NCBI RefSeq assembly: GCF_004357905.1
Contig: NZ_SMTT01000001.1
Coordinates: forward strand, 1 to 64,000
From: Campylobacter lari
GTDB taxonomy: Bacteria > Campylobacterota > Campylobacteria > Campylobacterales > Campylobacteraceae
Length of the DNA stretch: 64,000 bases
Direction: 5' to 3'
This document shows, in pieces, positions 26,403-37,009 of this stretch. The position numbers and the translations under genes are program-made. The notes beneath the pieces are model-generated. The model saw only the letters and a program-made list of their open reading frames with translations. It made no database searches and had not been told where the DNA came from. Within the stretch, counting starts at the first letter, position 1. Each line of letters starts with the position of its first letter.

Positions 26403-28337
26403 TTAAAAAATTACCTCATTATTTTCAGATAGAGCAGGGTTGTTTTTTGGAAATGGAGAAGTATTGGTGTAGTACTCTCTTTGTTTTTCATAAATTCCTT
26501 GATAAACCCCTTTTGGGATGATAAATTTTCTAGCGCTATCAGGATAAAGTTCTAAGTATTTTGTTAAAAATTCTTTAAAAACCGGCGCAGCAGTTCTTGC
26601 ACCACCTTCTATTTGTTTCATAGGCTTATTATCATCATTTCCATACCAAATGATAGCTTCTATTTCAGGAGTTAAGCCACAAAACCACGCATCTATACTT
26701 TTATTTGAAGTACCTGTTTTTCCAGCTATTTCAATCCCTTCTACTCTAGCATTACGCCCAGTGCCTTTTTTTACAACATTTTGCATCATATCATTGACTA
26801 AAAAAGCTTGTTCAGGTTCACTGATTTTTCTTTCTCCGGAATTAAATTCTACTACTATTTTACCATTTTTATCGATTACTCTTTTAATGAGTAATAAGTC
26901 TTTTTGCACACCATAGTTTCCAAATACCGTGTAAAGTTTAGCATAATCATAAATGGAAATTCCAAAGCTACCCAAAACTATAGATAAATCAACCGGTATG
27001 TTTTCAAAGCCCATAAATTGAAGCTTATCGTGGATTACATCAAGTCCTAGGGCAAGAGCTAAATTTATGGTAGCTAGGTTTCTTGAGCCAGTTAGCGCTT
27101 CTTTTAAACTTATGAGTCCTAGAAATTTTCCACCATAATTTTTAGGTTTCCAATCTTTCTCATCTTTTTTAGTACTTTCAAAAATTCTTGAAATATCAGC
27201 AACCTTACTCATAGGAGAATAGCCCATGTCAATGGCAATTTGATATAAGAAAGGCTTAAAAGAACTCCCCGGTTGTCTTAAGCTTTGAGTGGCGCGGTTG
27301 AAATTACTTTTTGTATAATTTACCCCGCCAACTAAGGCTAAAATGTCTCCATTTTGATGATTTGCTACTATCATAGCTCCATTGAGTGTGCTTAAATTTG
27401 CATCTTTATCTCTTTTAACTATTTCATCATAGCCAAATTTTAAGGCTTCTCTTGCAATATTTTGCACATCAAGATCAATGGCAAGCTCTATTTTATAGCC
27501 ACCACTTTTTAAGTCTTTAATCCCGCTTAGTTGTTTTAAAACTTCTTGAGTAACATAAGGGGCTGCATTTTGTGTTAAAGTATCATCATATACTTTTGGA
27601 ATTTCTTTTAAGGCGTTTTCATACTCTTCTTTAGAAATCCAACCAAGATTATACATTCTTTGTACTACGCTATTTGCTCTAGCTAAAGAAAGATCTAAAT
27701 GTCTAGTAGGATCATAAGTACTTGGAGCCTTTGGCATACCTACCAAAATGGCAATCTCTTTCAAACTAAGCTCATCTAAATTTTTTCTAAAATACCCAAG
27801 CGCAGCAGTTTTTACTCCATAATATCCATGTCCAAAGAAGATGAAATTTAAATATCTTTCTAAAATTTGCTCTTTAGTTAAAGTATTTTCTATCTTATAT
27901 GCAAGCAAAGCTTCTTTTAGCTTTCTGCTCAAAGTACGCTCAGGAGTTAATTCTGTATTTTTTATGAATTGTTGAGTAAGAGTGGAAGCTCCTTCCATAG
28001 TTTTTCCACCGCTTCTTATGATTTTAATAGCTGCTCTAAAAATTGCATCTATATTAACCCCGCCATGTTCAAAAAAGCTAGTATCTTCAATGGCTACCAA
28101 AGCTTCTATAAGTCTTGGTGGAAGTTCTTCATAAGGGGCATAAAAGCGGTGTTGCTCAAAAACATTTGCAACTAATTTTCCATTTTTATCAAAAATTTGT
28201 GTTGTAAGAGGCGGTTTGTAATCTTTAAAGGTATATTGATTTAAATCAGAATCAGAAAACAAATATGCAATAAATATAAAAACTCCAACCATACATACTA
28301 TACAAAAAGAAAGAAATATTTTTAAAATTTTTATCAT
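26403..28337 (-). CDS. pbpA: Penicillin-binding protein 1A (bifunctional transglycosylase/transpeptidase)
   Basis: A 644-residue protein with an N-terminal membrane anchor (about 5-28). The glycosyltransferase domain has EDTSFFEHGGVN and EGASTLTQQFIKN. The transpeptidase domain has the SxxK motif in QPGSSFKPFLY, the SxN-type motif in TGSRNLAT and KTGTSN near residue 545. It polymerises and cross-links peptidoglycan. Its start overlaps maf by 4 bp; the train runs alaS-maf-pbpA. Confidence 0.95.
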   Translation of the reverse strand: MIKILKIFLSFCIVCMVGVFIFIAYLFSDSDLNQYTFKDYKPPLTTQIFDKNGKLVANVFEQHRFYAPYEELPPRLIEALVAIEDTSFFEHGGVNIDAIFRAAIKIIRSGGKTMEGASTLTQQFIKNTELTPERTLSRKLKEALLAYKIENTLTKEQILERYLNFIFFGHGYYGVKTAALGYFRKNLDELSLKEIAILVGMPKAPSTYDPTRHLDLSLARANSVVQRMYNLGWISKEEYENALKEIPKVYDDTLTQNAAPYVTQEVLKQLSGIKDLKSGGYKIELAIDLDVQNIAREALKFGYDEIVKRDKDANLSTLNGAMIVANHQNGDILALVGGVNYTKSNFNRATQSLRQPGSSFKPFLYQIAIDMGYSPMSKVADISRIFESTKKDEKDWKPKNYGGKFLGLISLKEALTGSRNLATINLALALGLDVIHDKLQFMGFENIPVDLSIVLGSFGISIYDYAKLYTVFGNYGVQKDLLLIKRVIDKNGKIVVEFNSGERKISEPEQAFLVNDMMQNVVKKGTGRNARVEGIEIAGKTGTSNKSIDAWFCGLTPEIEAIIWYGNDDNKPMKQIEGGARTAAPVFKEFLTKYLELYPDSARKFIIPKGVYQGIYEKQREYYTNTSPFPKNNPALSENNEVIF

Positions 28338-28876
28338 AAAAATGCTTTCAAAAGTTCTATATTAAGCCCTAGTGCTGTACTTTGATGGCCTATGATTTTT
28401 TTAATGTATTTTTTATGAAATCCCTCACACATCACAGCACCGGCTTTACCTTGATAAAGTTTTGAATCAATGTATTCTTGCATATCTTTTAAATCAAATT
28501 TATCTAAGATCAAATCACATTTGCTAAGATTAAAAATCTTTTTATCTTCTAAAACTAAAATCATCGCGCTTAAAACGCTAATGCTTTTGCCACTTTGCAA
28601 ATTGAGCATATTAAAAGCCTCATTGTCGCTTTTAGCTTTAGTTAGAATGATATTTTGAGCACAAACTATGCTATCAGCAAATAAAACATTTTTAAAATCA
28701 GGATATTTTGCAAAAAACTGTCTTTCTTTTTCTAAAACAATTTTTTGCACATAAGAGCTTGGATTATCTTTTTTTACCAAACTCTCATCATAATCGATAA
28801 TAATTTGTTCAAAAGCGATATTTGCTTCTTTTAATAAAGCAACGCGTGAAGGCGAACTTGAAGCTAAATAAAGCAT
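28334..28876 (-). CDS. maf: Maf-like nucleotide pyrophosphatase
   Basis: A 180-residue Maf/Ham1-fold protein. The N-terminal LASSSPSRVALLKE and the central FADSIVCAQN are family motifs. Maf proteins hydrolyse non-canonical or modified nucleoside triphosphates (dTTP/UTP and modified forms), and have been linked to septum regulation. Slightly shorter than the usual 190-200. It abuts alaS (shared base at 28876). Confidence 0.88.
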   Translation of the reverse strand: MLYLASSSPSRVALLKEANIAFEQIIIDYDESLVKKDNPSSYVQKIVLEKERQFFAKYPDFKNVLFADSIVCAQNIILTKAKSDNEAFNMLNLQSGKSISVLSAMILVLEDKKIFNLSKCDLILDKFDLKDMQEYIDSKLYQGKAGAVMCEGFHKKYIKKIIGHQSTALGLNIELLKAFL

Positions 28877-31413
28877 TAAGCAAGACTTTCTTCTATGATT
28901 TTTTTAGCATGATCAAGTGCTTGTTCTATTTTACTTGTATCTTTACCGCCAGCTGTTGCAAAATCATCTCTACCGCCACCGTTTCCACCAAGCATTTGTG
29001 CAATTTCTTTTACCAAAACACCAGCTTTTAACGAAGTGTCTTTAACACCTGCTGCTATGATAATCTTACTTTCTTTTTCTTGTAAAAGTAAAATTACAGC
29101 TTTGTTAAATTTGTTTTTAAACTCATCTATCATAGTTTTTATATCACCACTATCTATTTTTTGTATACAATATTGAATGCCATTTAGTTCTTTAGAGTTT
29201 AATTCTGTTTTGTTTGAATTTTTTAATTCATTTTTTAAACTGACTATTTCATTTTTTAATTTTGCTACATAGCCTAAAATATCTTGAGTTTTTAATTCTT
29301 CTTTGGCTTGATTAAGCTCTTTTAAATTTTCACTAACATAATCAAGTGCAGCTTTACTTACCACCGCTTCTATCCTTCTAACCCCAGCACTAACACCACT
29401 TTCTTTGATGATGTAAAAACTTCCTATTTCAGAGCTATTTTTCACATGAGTACCACCGCAAAGCTCTTTGCTAGCTCCTAGGGTTAAAACTCTTACTTTT
29501 TCTTGATATTTTTCACTAAATAAAGCTATTGCACCACTTTTTTTAGCTTCATCTAAAGCTAAAATTTCAATTTTAGTTTCATTTGCTTGCATGATGTAGG
29601 TATTTACTAAAGCTTCTATTTGCTTTAATTCTTCTTTATTTAGAGCTTTTGGATGAGTAAAATCAAATCTTAATTTATTATGTTCTACTAAAGAGCCTGC
29701 TTGGCTAATGTGTGAGCCAAGAATTTCTCTTAAAGCATGGTGTAATAAATGTGTCGCACTATGATGTCTTGCGATTTGTTCTCTTTTTTTAGTATCTATG
29801 CAAGCTAACACTTCATCGTTTGTTTTAAGATCTTGTTTTAATTTCACTTGACTAAGATTAATATCAAAGAATTTTTGTGTATCTAAAACCTCATTTTCAT
29901 TGATAAAACCTATATCAGCACTTTGCCCTCCACTTGTTGCGTAAAATGGAGTTTTTTCAAGCATTAACCACGCTATATCTCCTGCCTTAGTTTCGGTTAT
30001 GATTTTAAAATTTTCATCCAAAATAGCCATGATTTTAGTTTTTTCTTCATAATTTTCATAGCCACTAAAAGCATTTTTACCAAATTTTTCTAATAAAACT
30101 TTAAAGTCCCCGCTAACTGCTTTATCCCCACTTCCTTTCCAAGAAGCCTTAGCTCTATCTTTTTGTTCTTGCATAAGCTCATTAAATTTAGCCTCATCTA
30201 TACTAAGATTTTTTTCTCTTAGCATATCTTGGGTTAAATCAAGCGGAAAACCATAAGTATCATAAAGTTTAAAAGCTACTTCACCACTAAAAATATCTTT
30301 AGTTTTTTTAAGTTCTTCGTTAAAAATTTCTATACCATTTTCAATAGTGCTTAAAAATCTTTCTTCTTCTAGTTTGATTTGTTCTTTAATAAATTCTTTT
30401 TTTTCATTTAAGTAAGTATAATGCCCACCCATTAACTCACAAACTACATCTACAAGCTCATACATGAAAGCTCTTTTAAGACCTAACAAATATCCATGTC
30501 TTAAGGCACGACGCATAATTCTTCTTAAAACATAGCCCCTGCCTTCTTTATCAAACCCAACTCCTTGAGCAAGTAAAAATACACTTGATCTTATATGATC
30601 AGCAATTACTCTATAACTAGCTCCGCTTTCATAAGTATAAGTTTTACCGCAAAGTTTTGCAATACTCTCAATAATAGGCATAAACAAAGAACTATCAAAA
30701 TTACTAAATTTTCCTTCTTTTATAGCACTAACTCTTTCAAGCCCCATGCCTGTATCAATACTTGGTTTTGGTAATGGAGTAAGCGTTCCATCTGCACTTC
30801 TTTCATACTGCATAAAAACTAGGTTCCAAATTTCTAAGAACCTATCTCCATCTCCACCCATATAATCTTCGCTAGAATTAAAATATTCAGCGCCTTGATC
30901 ATAAAAAATTTCACTACAAGGTCCACATGGTCCAGTATCGCCCATTTGCCAGAAATTATCTTTATCGCCAAATTTATAAATTCTTTCTTTTTCTATATGT
31001 TTTTGCCAAAGCTCATATGCTTCATCATCACTTTCATGAACGGTTACATATAATCTTTCTTTAGGTAATTTTAAAACCTCAGTTACAAATTCCCAAGCAT
31101 AAGCAATAGCTTGTTCTTTAAAATAATCTCCAAAACTAAAATTCCCAAGCATTTCAAAGAAAGTATGATGTCTTGCCGTATAGCCTACATTGTCTAAGTC
31201 ATTATGTTTTCCACCAGCTCTTATACAAGTTTGACAGCTTGTTTTACGCGGAGGATTAGGGCGTGGTACTTCTCCGGTAAATATGCTTTTAAAAGGTACC
31301 ATACCTGCATTAGTAAAAAGTAAAGTTGCATCATCAGGCACCAAAGGGCTTGAAGGAGTGATTTCATGTCCTTTTGATTTAAAAAATTCTAAATATTCTT
31401 TTCTTATATCCAT
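28876..31413 (-). CDS. alaS: Alanyl-tRNA synthetase
   Basis: An 845-residue class II synthetase. The start [17 protein letters not shown] and motif 2 region ([20 protein letters not shown]) are diagnostic. The editing domain has [12 protein letters not shown] and [13 protein letters not shown]; the C-terminal domain ends with [16 protein letters not shown]. All parts are intact. First gene of the alaS-maf-pbpA unit and divergent from the aminotransferase gene across 102 bp. Confidence 0.97.
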   Translation of the reverse strand: MDIRKEYLEFFKSKGHEITPSSPLVPDDATLLFTNAGMVPFKSIFTGEVPRPNPPRKTSCQTCIRAGGKHNDLDNVGYTARHHTFFEMLGNFSFGDYFKEQAIAYAWEFVTEVLKLPKERLYVTVHESDDEAYELWQKHIEKERIYKFGDKDNFWQMGDTGPCGPCSEIFYDQGAEYFNSSEDYMGGDGDRFLEIWNLVFMQYERSADGTLTPLPKPSIDTGMGLERVSAIKEGKFSNFDSSLFMPIIESIAKLCGKTYTYESGASYRVIADHIRSSVFLLAQGVGFDKEGRGYVLRRIMRRALRHGYLLGLKRAFMYELVDVVCELMGGHYTYLNEKKEFIKEQIKLEEERFLSTIENGIEIFNEELKKTKDIFSGEVAFKLYDTYGFPLDLTQDMLREKNLSIDEAKFNELMQEQKDRAKASWKGSGDKAVSGDFKVLLEKFGKNAFSGYENYEEKTKIMAILDENFKIITETKAGDIAWLMLEKTPFYATSGGQSADIGFINENEVLDTQKFFDINLSQVKLKQDLKTNDEVLACIDTKKREQIARHHSATHLLHHALREILGSHISQAGSLVEHNKLRFDFTHPKALNKEELKQIEALVNTYIMQANETKIEILALDEAKKSGAIALFSEKYQEKVRVLTLGASKELCGGTHVKNSSEIGSFYIIKESGVSAGVRRIEAVVSKAALDYVSENLKELNQAKEELKTQDILGYVAKLKNEIVSLKNELKNSNKTELNSKELNGIQYCIQKIDSGDIKTMIDEFKNKFNKAVILLLQEKESKIIIAAGVKDTSLKAGVLVKEIAQMLGGNGGGRDDFATAGGKDTSKIEQALDHAKKIIEESLA

Positions 31414-31515
31414 AGATTTTCCTAGCTAGTTTTTTGCTTAAAATAATACCAAAAATACTTTAAATTAAGTAAAACTATCTTATAATCATGATTTTAAATT
31501 TATAAGGTTAATATA

Positions 31516-32598
31516 ATGAAAATTCCTTTTATAGACTTAAATGCTCAATATAATGCTTATAAAAATGAAATCGATGAGGCTATTGGTGAAGTTTTACAAA
31601 GCACCTCTTTTATAGGTGGTGCAAAATTAGAAGAATTTGAAAATAATTTGGCTAAATATGTAGGTGTCAAACATGCAATAGGCTGTTCAAGTGGCACAAG
31701 TGCGTTATTTTTAGCCTTAATGGCTTTGGGTGTGGGTAGGGATGATGAGGTAATAGTACCAAGTTTTACCTTTATAGCTACGGCTGAAATGGTTGCTCTA
31801 ATCGGTGCTAAGCCTGTTTTTGTAGATATTGATTTTAAGGATTATAATCTTAGTTTAGAAAAAGTTCAAAGTGTTATCACGCCTAAAACTAAAGCTATAA
31901 TTGCTGTGAGTATTTTTGGGCTTATGCCTGATATGTTTGCTTTAAAAGAACTTTGTAAAAGTCAAAACATTGCTTTGATAGAAGATAGTGCGCAAAGTTT
32001 TGGAGCTAGTCAAAAGGGTGTAAAATCATGTGTTATAGCTGATATATCTTGCACAAGCTTTTTTCCGTCTAAGCCTTTAGGTGCTTATGGAGATGGCGGG
32101 GCGATTTTTACCCAAGATGATGAATTAGCGCAAAAAATAAAAATTTATTTAAATCATGGACAAGTGCAAAGATATAAGCATAAATACATCGGTATTAATG
32201 GAAGGCTTGATACCATCCAAGCGGCTGTTTTAAATGTGAAATTAAAATACTTAGATGAAGAGATTAAAAAAAGAGAAGTAATAGCAAAAGTTTATGATGA
32301 AAATTTAAAAAATTGTATTTTACCGCCAAGAAAAGATGATTTTGTGAGTGCTTGGGCTCAATATAGCGTGCGTGTAAAGAATAGAGAAAAATTCATGCAA
32401 AAATTACAAGAGCAAGGTATACCTACTGCGGTGCATTATCCTTTGGGGCTTCATTTGCAAGAAGCTTTCGATTGTCTTGCTTATAAAAAAGGTGATTTGC
32501 CAAATACAGAGCTATTAAGTGATGAAATTTTATCCTTACCTATGAGTGCGTTTTTAAAAGAAGAACACCAAATTAGAGTGATTGAGGCTTTTAAATGA
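31516..32598 (+). CDS. DegT/DnrJ/EryC1 family sugar aminotransferase, WbpE/WlbC-like
   Basis: A 360-residue PLP enzyme. The start MKIPFIDLNAQYNAYK and FIGGAKLEEFE, the SSGTSALFLAL pocket and the Schiff-base lysine in FFPSKPLGAYGDGG place it among nucleotide-sugar aminotransferases. Overall resemblance is closest to enzymes that aminate UDP-3-keto-GlcNAcA (WbpE/WlbC). It overlaps the next gene, an oxidoreductase that could make the keto substrate, by 4 bp. Substrate is inferred. Confidence 0.85.
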   Translation: MKIPFIDLNAQYNAYKNEIDEAIGEVLQSTSFIGGAKLEEFENNLAKYVGVKHAIGCSSGTSALFLALMALGVGRDDEVIVPSFTFIATAEMVALIGAKPVFVDIDFKDYNLSLEKVQSVITPKTKAIIAVSIFGLMPDMFALKELCKSQNIALIEDSAQSFGASQKGVKSCVIADISCTSFFPSKPLGAYGDGGAIFTQDDELAQKIKIYLNHGQVQRYKHKYIGINGRLDTIQAAVLNVKLKYLDEEIKKREVIAKVYDENLKNCILPPRKDDFVSAWAQYSVRVKNREKFMQKLQEQGIPTAVHYPLGLHLQEAFDCLAYKKGDLPNTELLSDEILSLPMSAFLKEEHQIRVIEAFK

Positions 32599-33452
32599 AA
32601 ATAGGGCTTATAGGCCTTGGTAAAATGGGTAAAAACCATTTAAGAGAACTCGAGCGTAATTTAAAAGTAAAAGAAATTCATCTTTATGATCCTTTCTGTA
32701 AAGATAAATTTAAACACTTTTTTCATAAAAATTTTGATGATTTTTTAGCACAAAATCTTGATGGTGTTATCATTGCTACGCCTACTCATACGCATTTAGA
32801 TATAGCTTTAAAGGTTTTTCCTAAAATAAAAAATGTTTTGATAGAAAAACCTTTGGCATTAAATGTAGATGAAATTTTAATTTTAGAGCAAAAAGCTAGA
32901 GAAAATAAAGTCAGAGTAGGGGTGGGCTTTTGTGAGAGATTTAATCCGGCTATTTTAACTTTAAAAGAAAAACTTTTAGAAGATGAGATTATAAGTATTA
33001 ACATACAAAGAATTTCTCCTTATCCACAAAGAATAAATGATGTGGGTGTTTTAAGTGATCTTAGTGTGCATGATATTGACTTAGTTAGATTTTTAAGTCA
33101 AGAACAAATTTTAAAAGCAAATGTTTATAAAAGCTTTCATCATGATAAATTTGAAGATGAGGTAATGATAGGTTTAAAATTGGAAAATATTTTAGCAAAT
33201 ATCCATGATAGTTGGAATGGACAATGTATTATAAGAAAGATCACACTTTTAGGTAAAAAACATACTTATGAACTTGATCTTAAAAATTTTGAACTTTTTA
33301 TTAATATGCAAAAAATTCCAAATTTATATAAAAATTCTCCTTTATATGCTGAGCATGAGGCTTTTTTCGAGTTTTTACAAAATGGGGTTTGTGAAAATTT
33401 GGCTAGCATTGAAGATGCTTTGAGAGTACAAGAAATTTTAGAAGGTGTTTGA
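32595..33452 (+). CDS. GFO/IDH/MocA family oxidoreductase, WlbA-like
   Basis: A 285-residue NAD(P)-dependent dehydrogenase with the Rossmann start KIGLIGLGKMGKNHLRE and the EKP motif in LIEKPLALN. It probably oxidises a sugar hydroxyl to a ketone for the partner aminotransferase. It is shorter than WlbA/WbpB enzymes (about 315-350), mostly through a compact C-terminal half. Its stop is 2 bp before hemH. Substrate not shown by sequence. Confidence 0.82.
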   Translation: MKIGLIGLGKMGKNHLRELERNLKVKEIHLYDPFCKDKFKHFFHKNFDDFLAQNLDGVIIATPTHTHLDIALKVFPKIKNVLIEKPLALNVDEILILEQKARENKVRVGVGFCERFNPAILTLKEKLLEDEIISINIQRISPYPQRINDVGVLSDLSVHDIDLVRFLSQEQILKANVYKSFHHDKFEDEVMIGLKLENILANIHDSWNGQCIIRKITLLGKKHTYELDLKNFELFINMQKIPNLYKNSPLYAEHEAFFEFLQNGVCENLASIEDALRVQEILEGV

Positions 33453-33454
33453 TA

Positions 33455-34360
33455 ATGAAACATATCTTTTTTTTAAATATGGGCGGGGTGAATAAACTTG
33501 ACGAATGTGAAGTTTTTTTAAAAAATATGTTTAATGATCCTTATATTTTAGGGATAAAAAATGTTTTTTTAAGAAAATTTGTAGCCTTTATGATAAGAAA
33601 ATCAAGATTAAAAGCTATGAAACAAAACTATGAAAAAATGGGTGGAAAATCTCCACTTACTCAAATCACACAAAGTTTATGTGATAAATTAAATTCTAAA
33701 ACTAGAGAATATAAATTCGATTTTATTAGTCTTTATGTACCACCTTTTGCAAATGAGGTTTTTTCAAAATATGATTTTCAAAAAAATGACGAAATTATTT
33801 TATTTCCTTTGTATCCTCATCATTCTAAAACCACTGTAACTAGTTCTTTAGAAGTAGTGGAAAATGAGCTAAGAAATATCCAAAACCAAGCTAATGTAAA
33901 AATCATTGATGTTTTTTATAAAGATGAACTTTATAATGAAATGATTATAAAGCATATTTTAGAAAAAAAGAGAGAATACGATTATAAAACTTTGATTTTT
34001 TCTGCGCATTCTTTACCGCTTTCAGTGATTAAAAAAGGTGATTTGTATGAAAAACATGTGCAAGAGCATGTGGATATTTTAAAAGGAAAACTTAAAAATA
34101 AATTTGACCAAATCATTTTATCATATCAATCAAAACTAGGTCCAGTTAAATGGCTTGAGCCTAACACAAGTGATATTTTAGAAAGTTTAGATCAAAAAGC
34201 TTTGATTTATCCTGTATCTTTTTGTATAGATTGTTCTGAAACGATTTTTGAGCTTGGAGTTGAATATAGGCACTTAGCAAAAAGCGATTATGAGCTTATT
34301 AAATGTCCTAATGATAGTGATGAGTTTATAGAGTTTATTTTAAATCAAGTAAAAATATAG
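33455..34360 (+). CDS. hemH: Ferrochelatase
   Basis: I chose ATG 33455 (MKHIFFLNMGG), preceded by GAAGGTG, rather than a TTG two codons earlier. The 301-residue protein has the family features NMGGVN at the start, the active-site histidine in FSAHSLPLS, YQSKLGPVKWLEP and PVSFCIDCSET with the catalytic acidic residue. It inserts iron into porphyrin, the last step of heme synthesis. It is placed after the sugar enzyme pair, with which it may be co-transcribed. Confidence 0.94.
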   Translation: MKHIFFLNMGGVNKLDECEVFLKNMFNDPYILGIKNVFLRKFVAFMIRKSRLKAMKQNYEKMGGKSPLTQITQSLCDKLNSKTREYKFDFISLYVPPFANEVFSKYDFQKNDEIILFPLYPHHSKTTVTSSLEVVENELRNIQNQANVKIIDVFYKDELYNEMIIKHILEKKREYDYKTLIFSAHSLPLSVIKKGDLYEKHVQEHVDILKGKLKNKFDQIILSYQSKLGPVKWLEPNTSDILESLDQKALIYPVSFCIDCSETIFELGVEYRHLAKSDYELIKCPNDSDEFIEFILNQVKI

Positions 34361-34368
34361 TTTTTATA

Positions 34369-34911
34369 TTAATGTTTTATAGCGGTATTAAAAAACATAT
34401 ATTTTTTTCTCGGGATATTTTCTAAATTCCAGTTTGATAGTTTTTGATTGAAATTTATACATCCACTAAACATACTTTGTGTGCTTATAACACTATCAAT
34501 ATTCCAATTGTTTAAATCTTGATTAAATTTTGGAGTTTTTGAAAAAGGAATTTTGAAAATAGATTCACAAAAAAATCATAATACATTTGAAACATCCCAG
34601 CAATGAATTTTAAGCTTTTTTGTTGTAGTTATTTAGAGCTTATTGGATCTTATATCCTAAAACACTCCTTCAATATTGTTAACATTGCTTGTATCTATAT
34701 TTTTAAGCGGAATATCTGATAGTATCAAATATTTAAGAGTTTCTTTTGTTTTTGGTTTGTGGATTATCTTTTTTGATTGCAGTTTGAGTAAATACAATAT
34801 AACTAAAAACACAAGTAAAGTTATAAATAATAAAACCCAATACTTTAAATAAGCGAAACAAAAAATCAATATAAAAAAGATTATTATTGTAATTTTATTT
34901 TTTAATGTCAT
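34369..34911 (-). pseudogene. Decayed DUF285 (BspA-like) membrane-anchored surface protein gene
   Basis: Frame starting at the ATG complementary to 34909-34911 codes an 84-residue piece: two membrane helices, a basic stretch, then LKYLILSDIPLKNIDTSNVN. This ends at a TAG (34657-34659). Reading on in the same frame past TAA (34633-34635) and TGA (34576-34578) gives more family sequence: HCWDVSNVL, KFNQDLNNWNIDSV, MFSGC, FNQKLSNWNLENI, to a final TAA at 34369-34371. WDVSNV...MF..C..FNQ.L.NWN is the DUF285 repeat. Three in-frame stops and no net frameshift show a relatively young pseudogene. Its start overlaps the end of pbpB by 17 bp. Confidence 0.85.
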
Positions 34912-36706
34912 TGTTTTTGCTTTCTATTATGGGTTTTAAATAACTTTCTTTAATCAAAAGATTTACTGTATCTTTAAACATAGGTAAAGCACTTTGTGCG
35001 GCATAATAACTATAAGCTTTGGTAGGATGTCTTACTAAAACTCCAATGGTGTAGGTATTTTTCTCATCATTTGCAAAGCCAAAAAACGAGGCATTATAGC
35101 GATTTGAAGTATAGCCTTTTCTTTCAGCAATCCTAGCTGTACCCGTTTTTCCACCTATAATGATACCTTGAGTTCGTGCTTTTTTACCGGTTCCTTTTTC
35201 TATAACATTAATTAAAATTTGCTGCATTTCTTTGGCAGCTTTGCTTGAAAGAATTTTTTCTTTTTTAACTTCATCATCAAGTTTTATTAAACGCCCATCT
35301 TGATAAATTTTATTTGCAATTTGTGGGGTGATGTAAATTCCATCATTGTTAAATACATTATAAGCAGCTAAAAGTTGTATAAAAGTTGTTTTCAAGCCAT
35401 AACCATAACTTAATACAGATTTTTCAACTTCTCTTAATCTTTTTGGATTTGGTATTTCTCCTTTTTGCTCATAAGGAAGATCAATACCGCTTTTTTCTCC
35501 AAAACGAAAAATTCTAAGTCCTGAGATGATTTCAAGATTACTTAATCTTTGGGCAATTTTAATCATACCGACATTTGAAGAGTAAGTAATAACTTCTTCC
35601 ATGCTCATTTTGTTTTTTTTGTGATCATCGCGTATGGTAAAACGACCAAGTTTGTATTGTCCACCTTGAGTATCAATGATTTCATCAACTTTGATTTTAT
35701 CAAGCATTAATGCAGTGGTAAATATAAAAGGTTTTATAACAGATCCTGCTTCATAGCCATATTCTATGGCACTTGCATTGAGCACAGATAGATCTTTTCC
35801 GCGATTTTGCGGATCGTATCTTCTTGAGCTAGCAAGTGCTAGAATTTTTCCGCTTTTGCTTTCCATGATGGCAACTATAATTTCATTGGCTTTTAGATCT
35901 TCATTTCTTTTATCGATAGCTTTTTCTAAACCTTTTTGAAGTTTTAAGGAAATATTTAAGTATAAATTACAACCATCTATTTTCCGTTGTTCATAAGAAT
36001 GCAAATTTAAGATAATATTACCACCTATATCTCTTAAACCTTGAATTTTAGCATTTTGCAAAGGATTTAAACATTCATTATAGTATTTTTCCAAACCTTT
36101 TATGCCGACATTTTTAAAAATTTCACTTTGCTCATCCATATAGGTTCTTGTGTAGCCTATGATTGGAGTAAGTGAATCTTTTGGCATATATACACGATCT
36201 TCTTTGTGTTCTATAATATCAAGCCCTCTTGTCTCCACTCTGCCATTATTATTTGTGAAGGATTTAAAAAAACCTTGAGTATAAAGTTTTTTAGCTAGTT
36301 CTTTTAAATAACTTGCATCTTTTGAGTTAATATCTTGGAGTAAAATAAAATTATAACTTCTTTTTTTCTTTGCAAGCATTCTTTTTTTTATATCTTGCAT
36401 TTGTTCATCACTTGCGCCACTATAAATTTGAAAAAGAGTTAAAAATAAATCCTTTTTATCGGGATTTAAGCTCCTTAGATCAATTTCAGCTCTATAAATT
36501 TGCCTACTAGAAGTTACGGTAAAATTATCGCTTGTGATGATATTGCCTCTAAGAGCGGAAAAATATTGTTCTTTTTGAGTGTTTGGTATATGGCGTTTTG
36601 AGGTTAGAAAAAAAGTAGAAAGTAAAAATAAGGCCATAAAAAACAGAGCCATACAAAAAGCAAAAGCTACTTTTGAAACCCTATTTCTAATGGTGTTTGA
36701 AAGCAT
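34895..36706 (-). CDS. pbpB: Penicillin-binding protein 2 / FtsI-type transpeptidase
   Basis: A 603-residue class B penicillin-binding protein: short cytoplasmic N-terminus, one membrane helix (about 15-35), a dimerisation domain, and the transpeptidase domain with SxxK (EAGSVIKPF), SxN (YSSNVGM) and KTGTA. This is the septal FtsI/PBP3 group. It starts 3 bp after fliE, so it is read with the flagellar rod genes, an arrangement I recall from C. jejuni too. Overlaps the start of the DUF285 pseudogene. Confidence 0.92.
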   Translation of the reverse strand: MLSNTIRNRVSKVAFAFCMALFFMALFLLSTFFLTSKRHIPNTQKEQYFSALRGNIITSDNFTVTSSRQIYRAEIDLRSLNPDKKDLFLTLFQIYSGASDEQMQDIKKRMLAKKKRSYNFILLQDINSKDASYLKELAKKLYTQGFFKSFTNNNGRVETRGLDIIEHKEDRVYMPKDSLTPIIGYTRTYMDEQSEIFKNVGIKGLEKYYNECLNPLQNAKIQGLRDIGGNIILNLHSYEQRKIDGCNLYLNISLKLQKGLEKAIDKRNEDLKANEIIVAIMESKSGKILALASSRRYDPQNRGKDLSVLNASAIEYGYEAGSVIKPFIFTTALMLDKIKVDEIIDTQGGQYKLGRFTIRDDHKKNKMSMEEVITYSSNVGMIKIAQRLSNLEIISGLRIFRFGEKSGIDLPYEQKGEIPNPKRLREVEKSVLSYGYGLKTTFIQLLAAYNVFNNDGIYITPQIANKIYQDGRLIKLDDEVKKEKILSSKAAKEMQQILINVIEKGTGKKARTQGIIIGGKTGTARIAERKGYTSNRYNASFFGFANDEKNTYTIGVLVRHPTKAYSYYAAQSALPMFKDTVNLLIKESYLKPIIESKNNDIKK

Positions 36707-36709
36707 ATA

Positions 36710-37006
36710 TTAAATTTGAGTTCTTGAAATTTCTTTATATGCGTTTATAGCCTTATTTCTAACTTCAAGCATAAATTTCATACTTGATTCAGCTTTGCTA
36801 ATCGCAATTGCAGCTTGATGTAAGTCTTTGACTTCACCTGTTGCAATGTCTACCATAGCAGCTTCGGCGGTTTCTTGAGTTTTATTAAGATCGTTGATGG
36901 AATTTTTTAATAAACTCGAAAACTCATCTCCTATGTTGCTTGTGTTGTTATTATTGTTTTTGTTATTAACATTGTTAAATTGATTTATACCATTAATAGT
37001 GTTCAT
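36710..37006 (-). CDS. fliE: Flagellar hook-basal body protein FliE
   Basis: A 98-residue protein. The N-terminal 30 residues are low-complexity and asparagine-rich; the C-terminal two thirds carry the FliE helices, with LHQAAIAISKAESSMKFMLE and RNKAINAYKEI. FliE joins the MS ring to the proximal rod. It is 3 bp after flgC and 3 bp before pbpB. Confidence 0.93.
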   Translation of the reverse strand: MNTINGINQFNNVNNKNNNNNTSNIGDEFSSLLKNSINDLNKTQETAEAAMVDIATGEVKDLHQAAIAISKAESSMKFMLEVRNKAINAYKEISRTQI

Positions 37007-37009
37007 TTA

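Noticed and set aside
34657..34911. An 84-residue hypothetical membrane protein.
   Set aside because: Same frame continues with DUF285 family sequence past the stop, so it is the N-terminal piece of a pseudogene.
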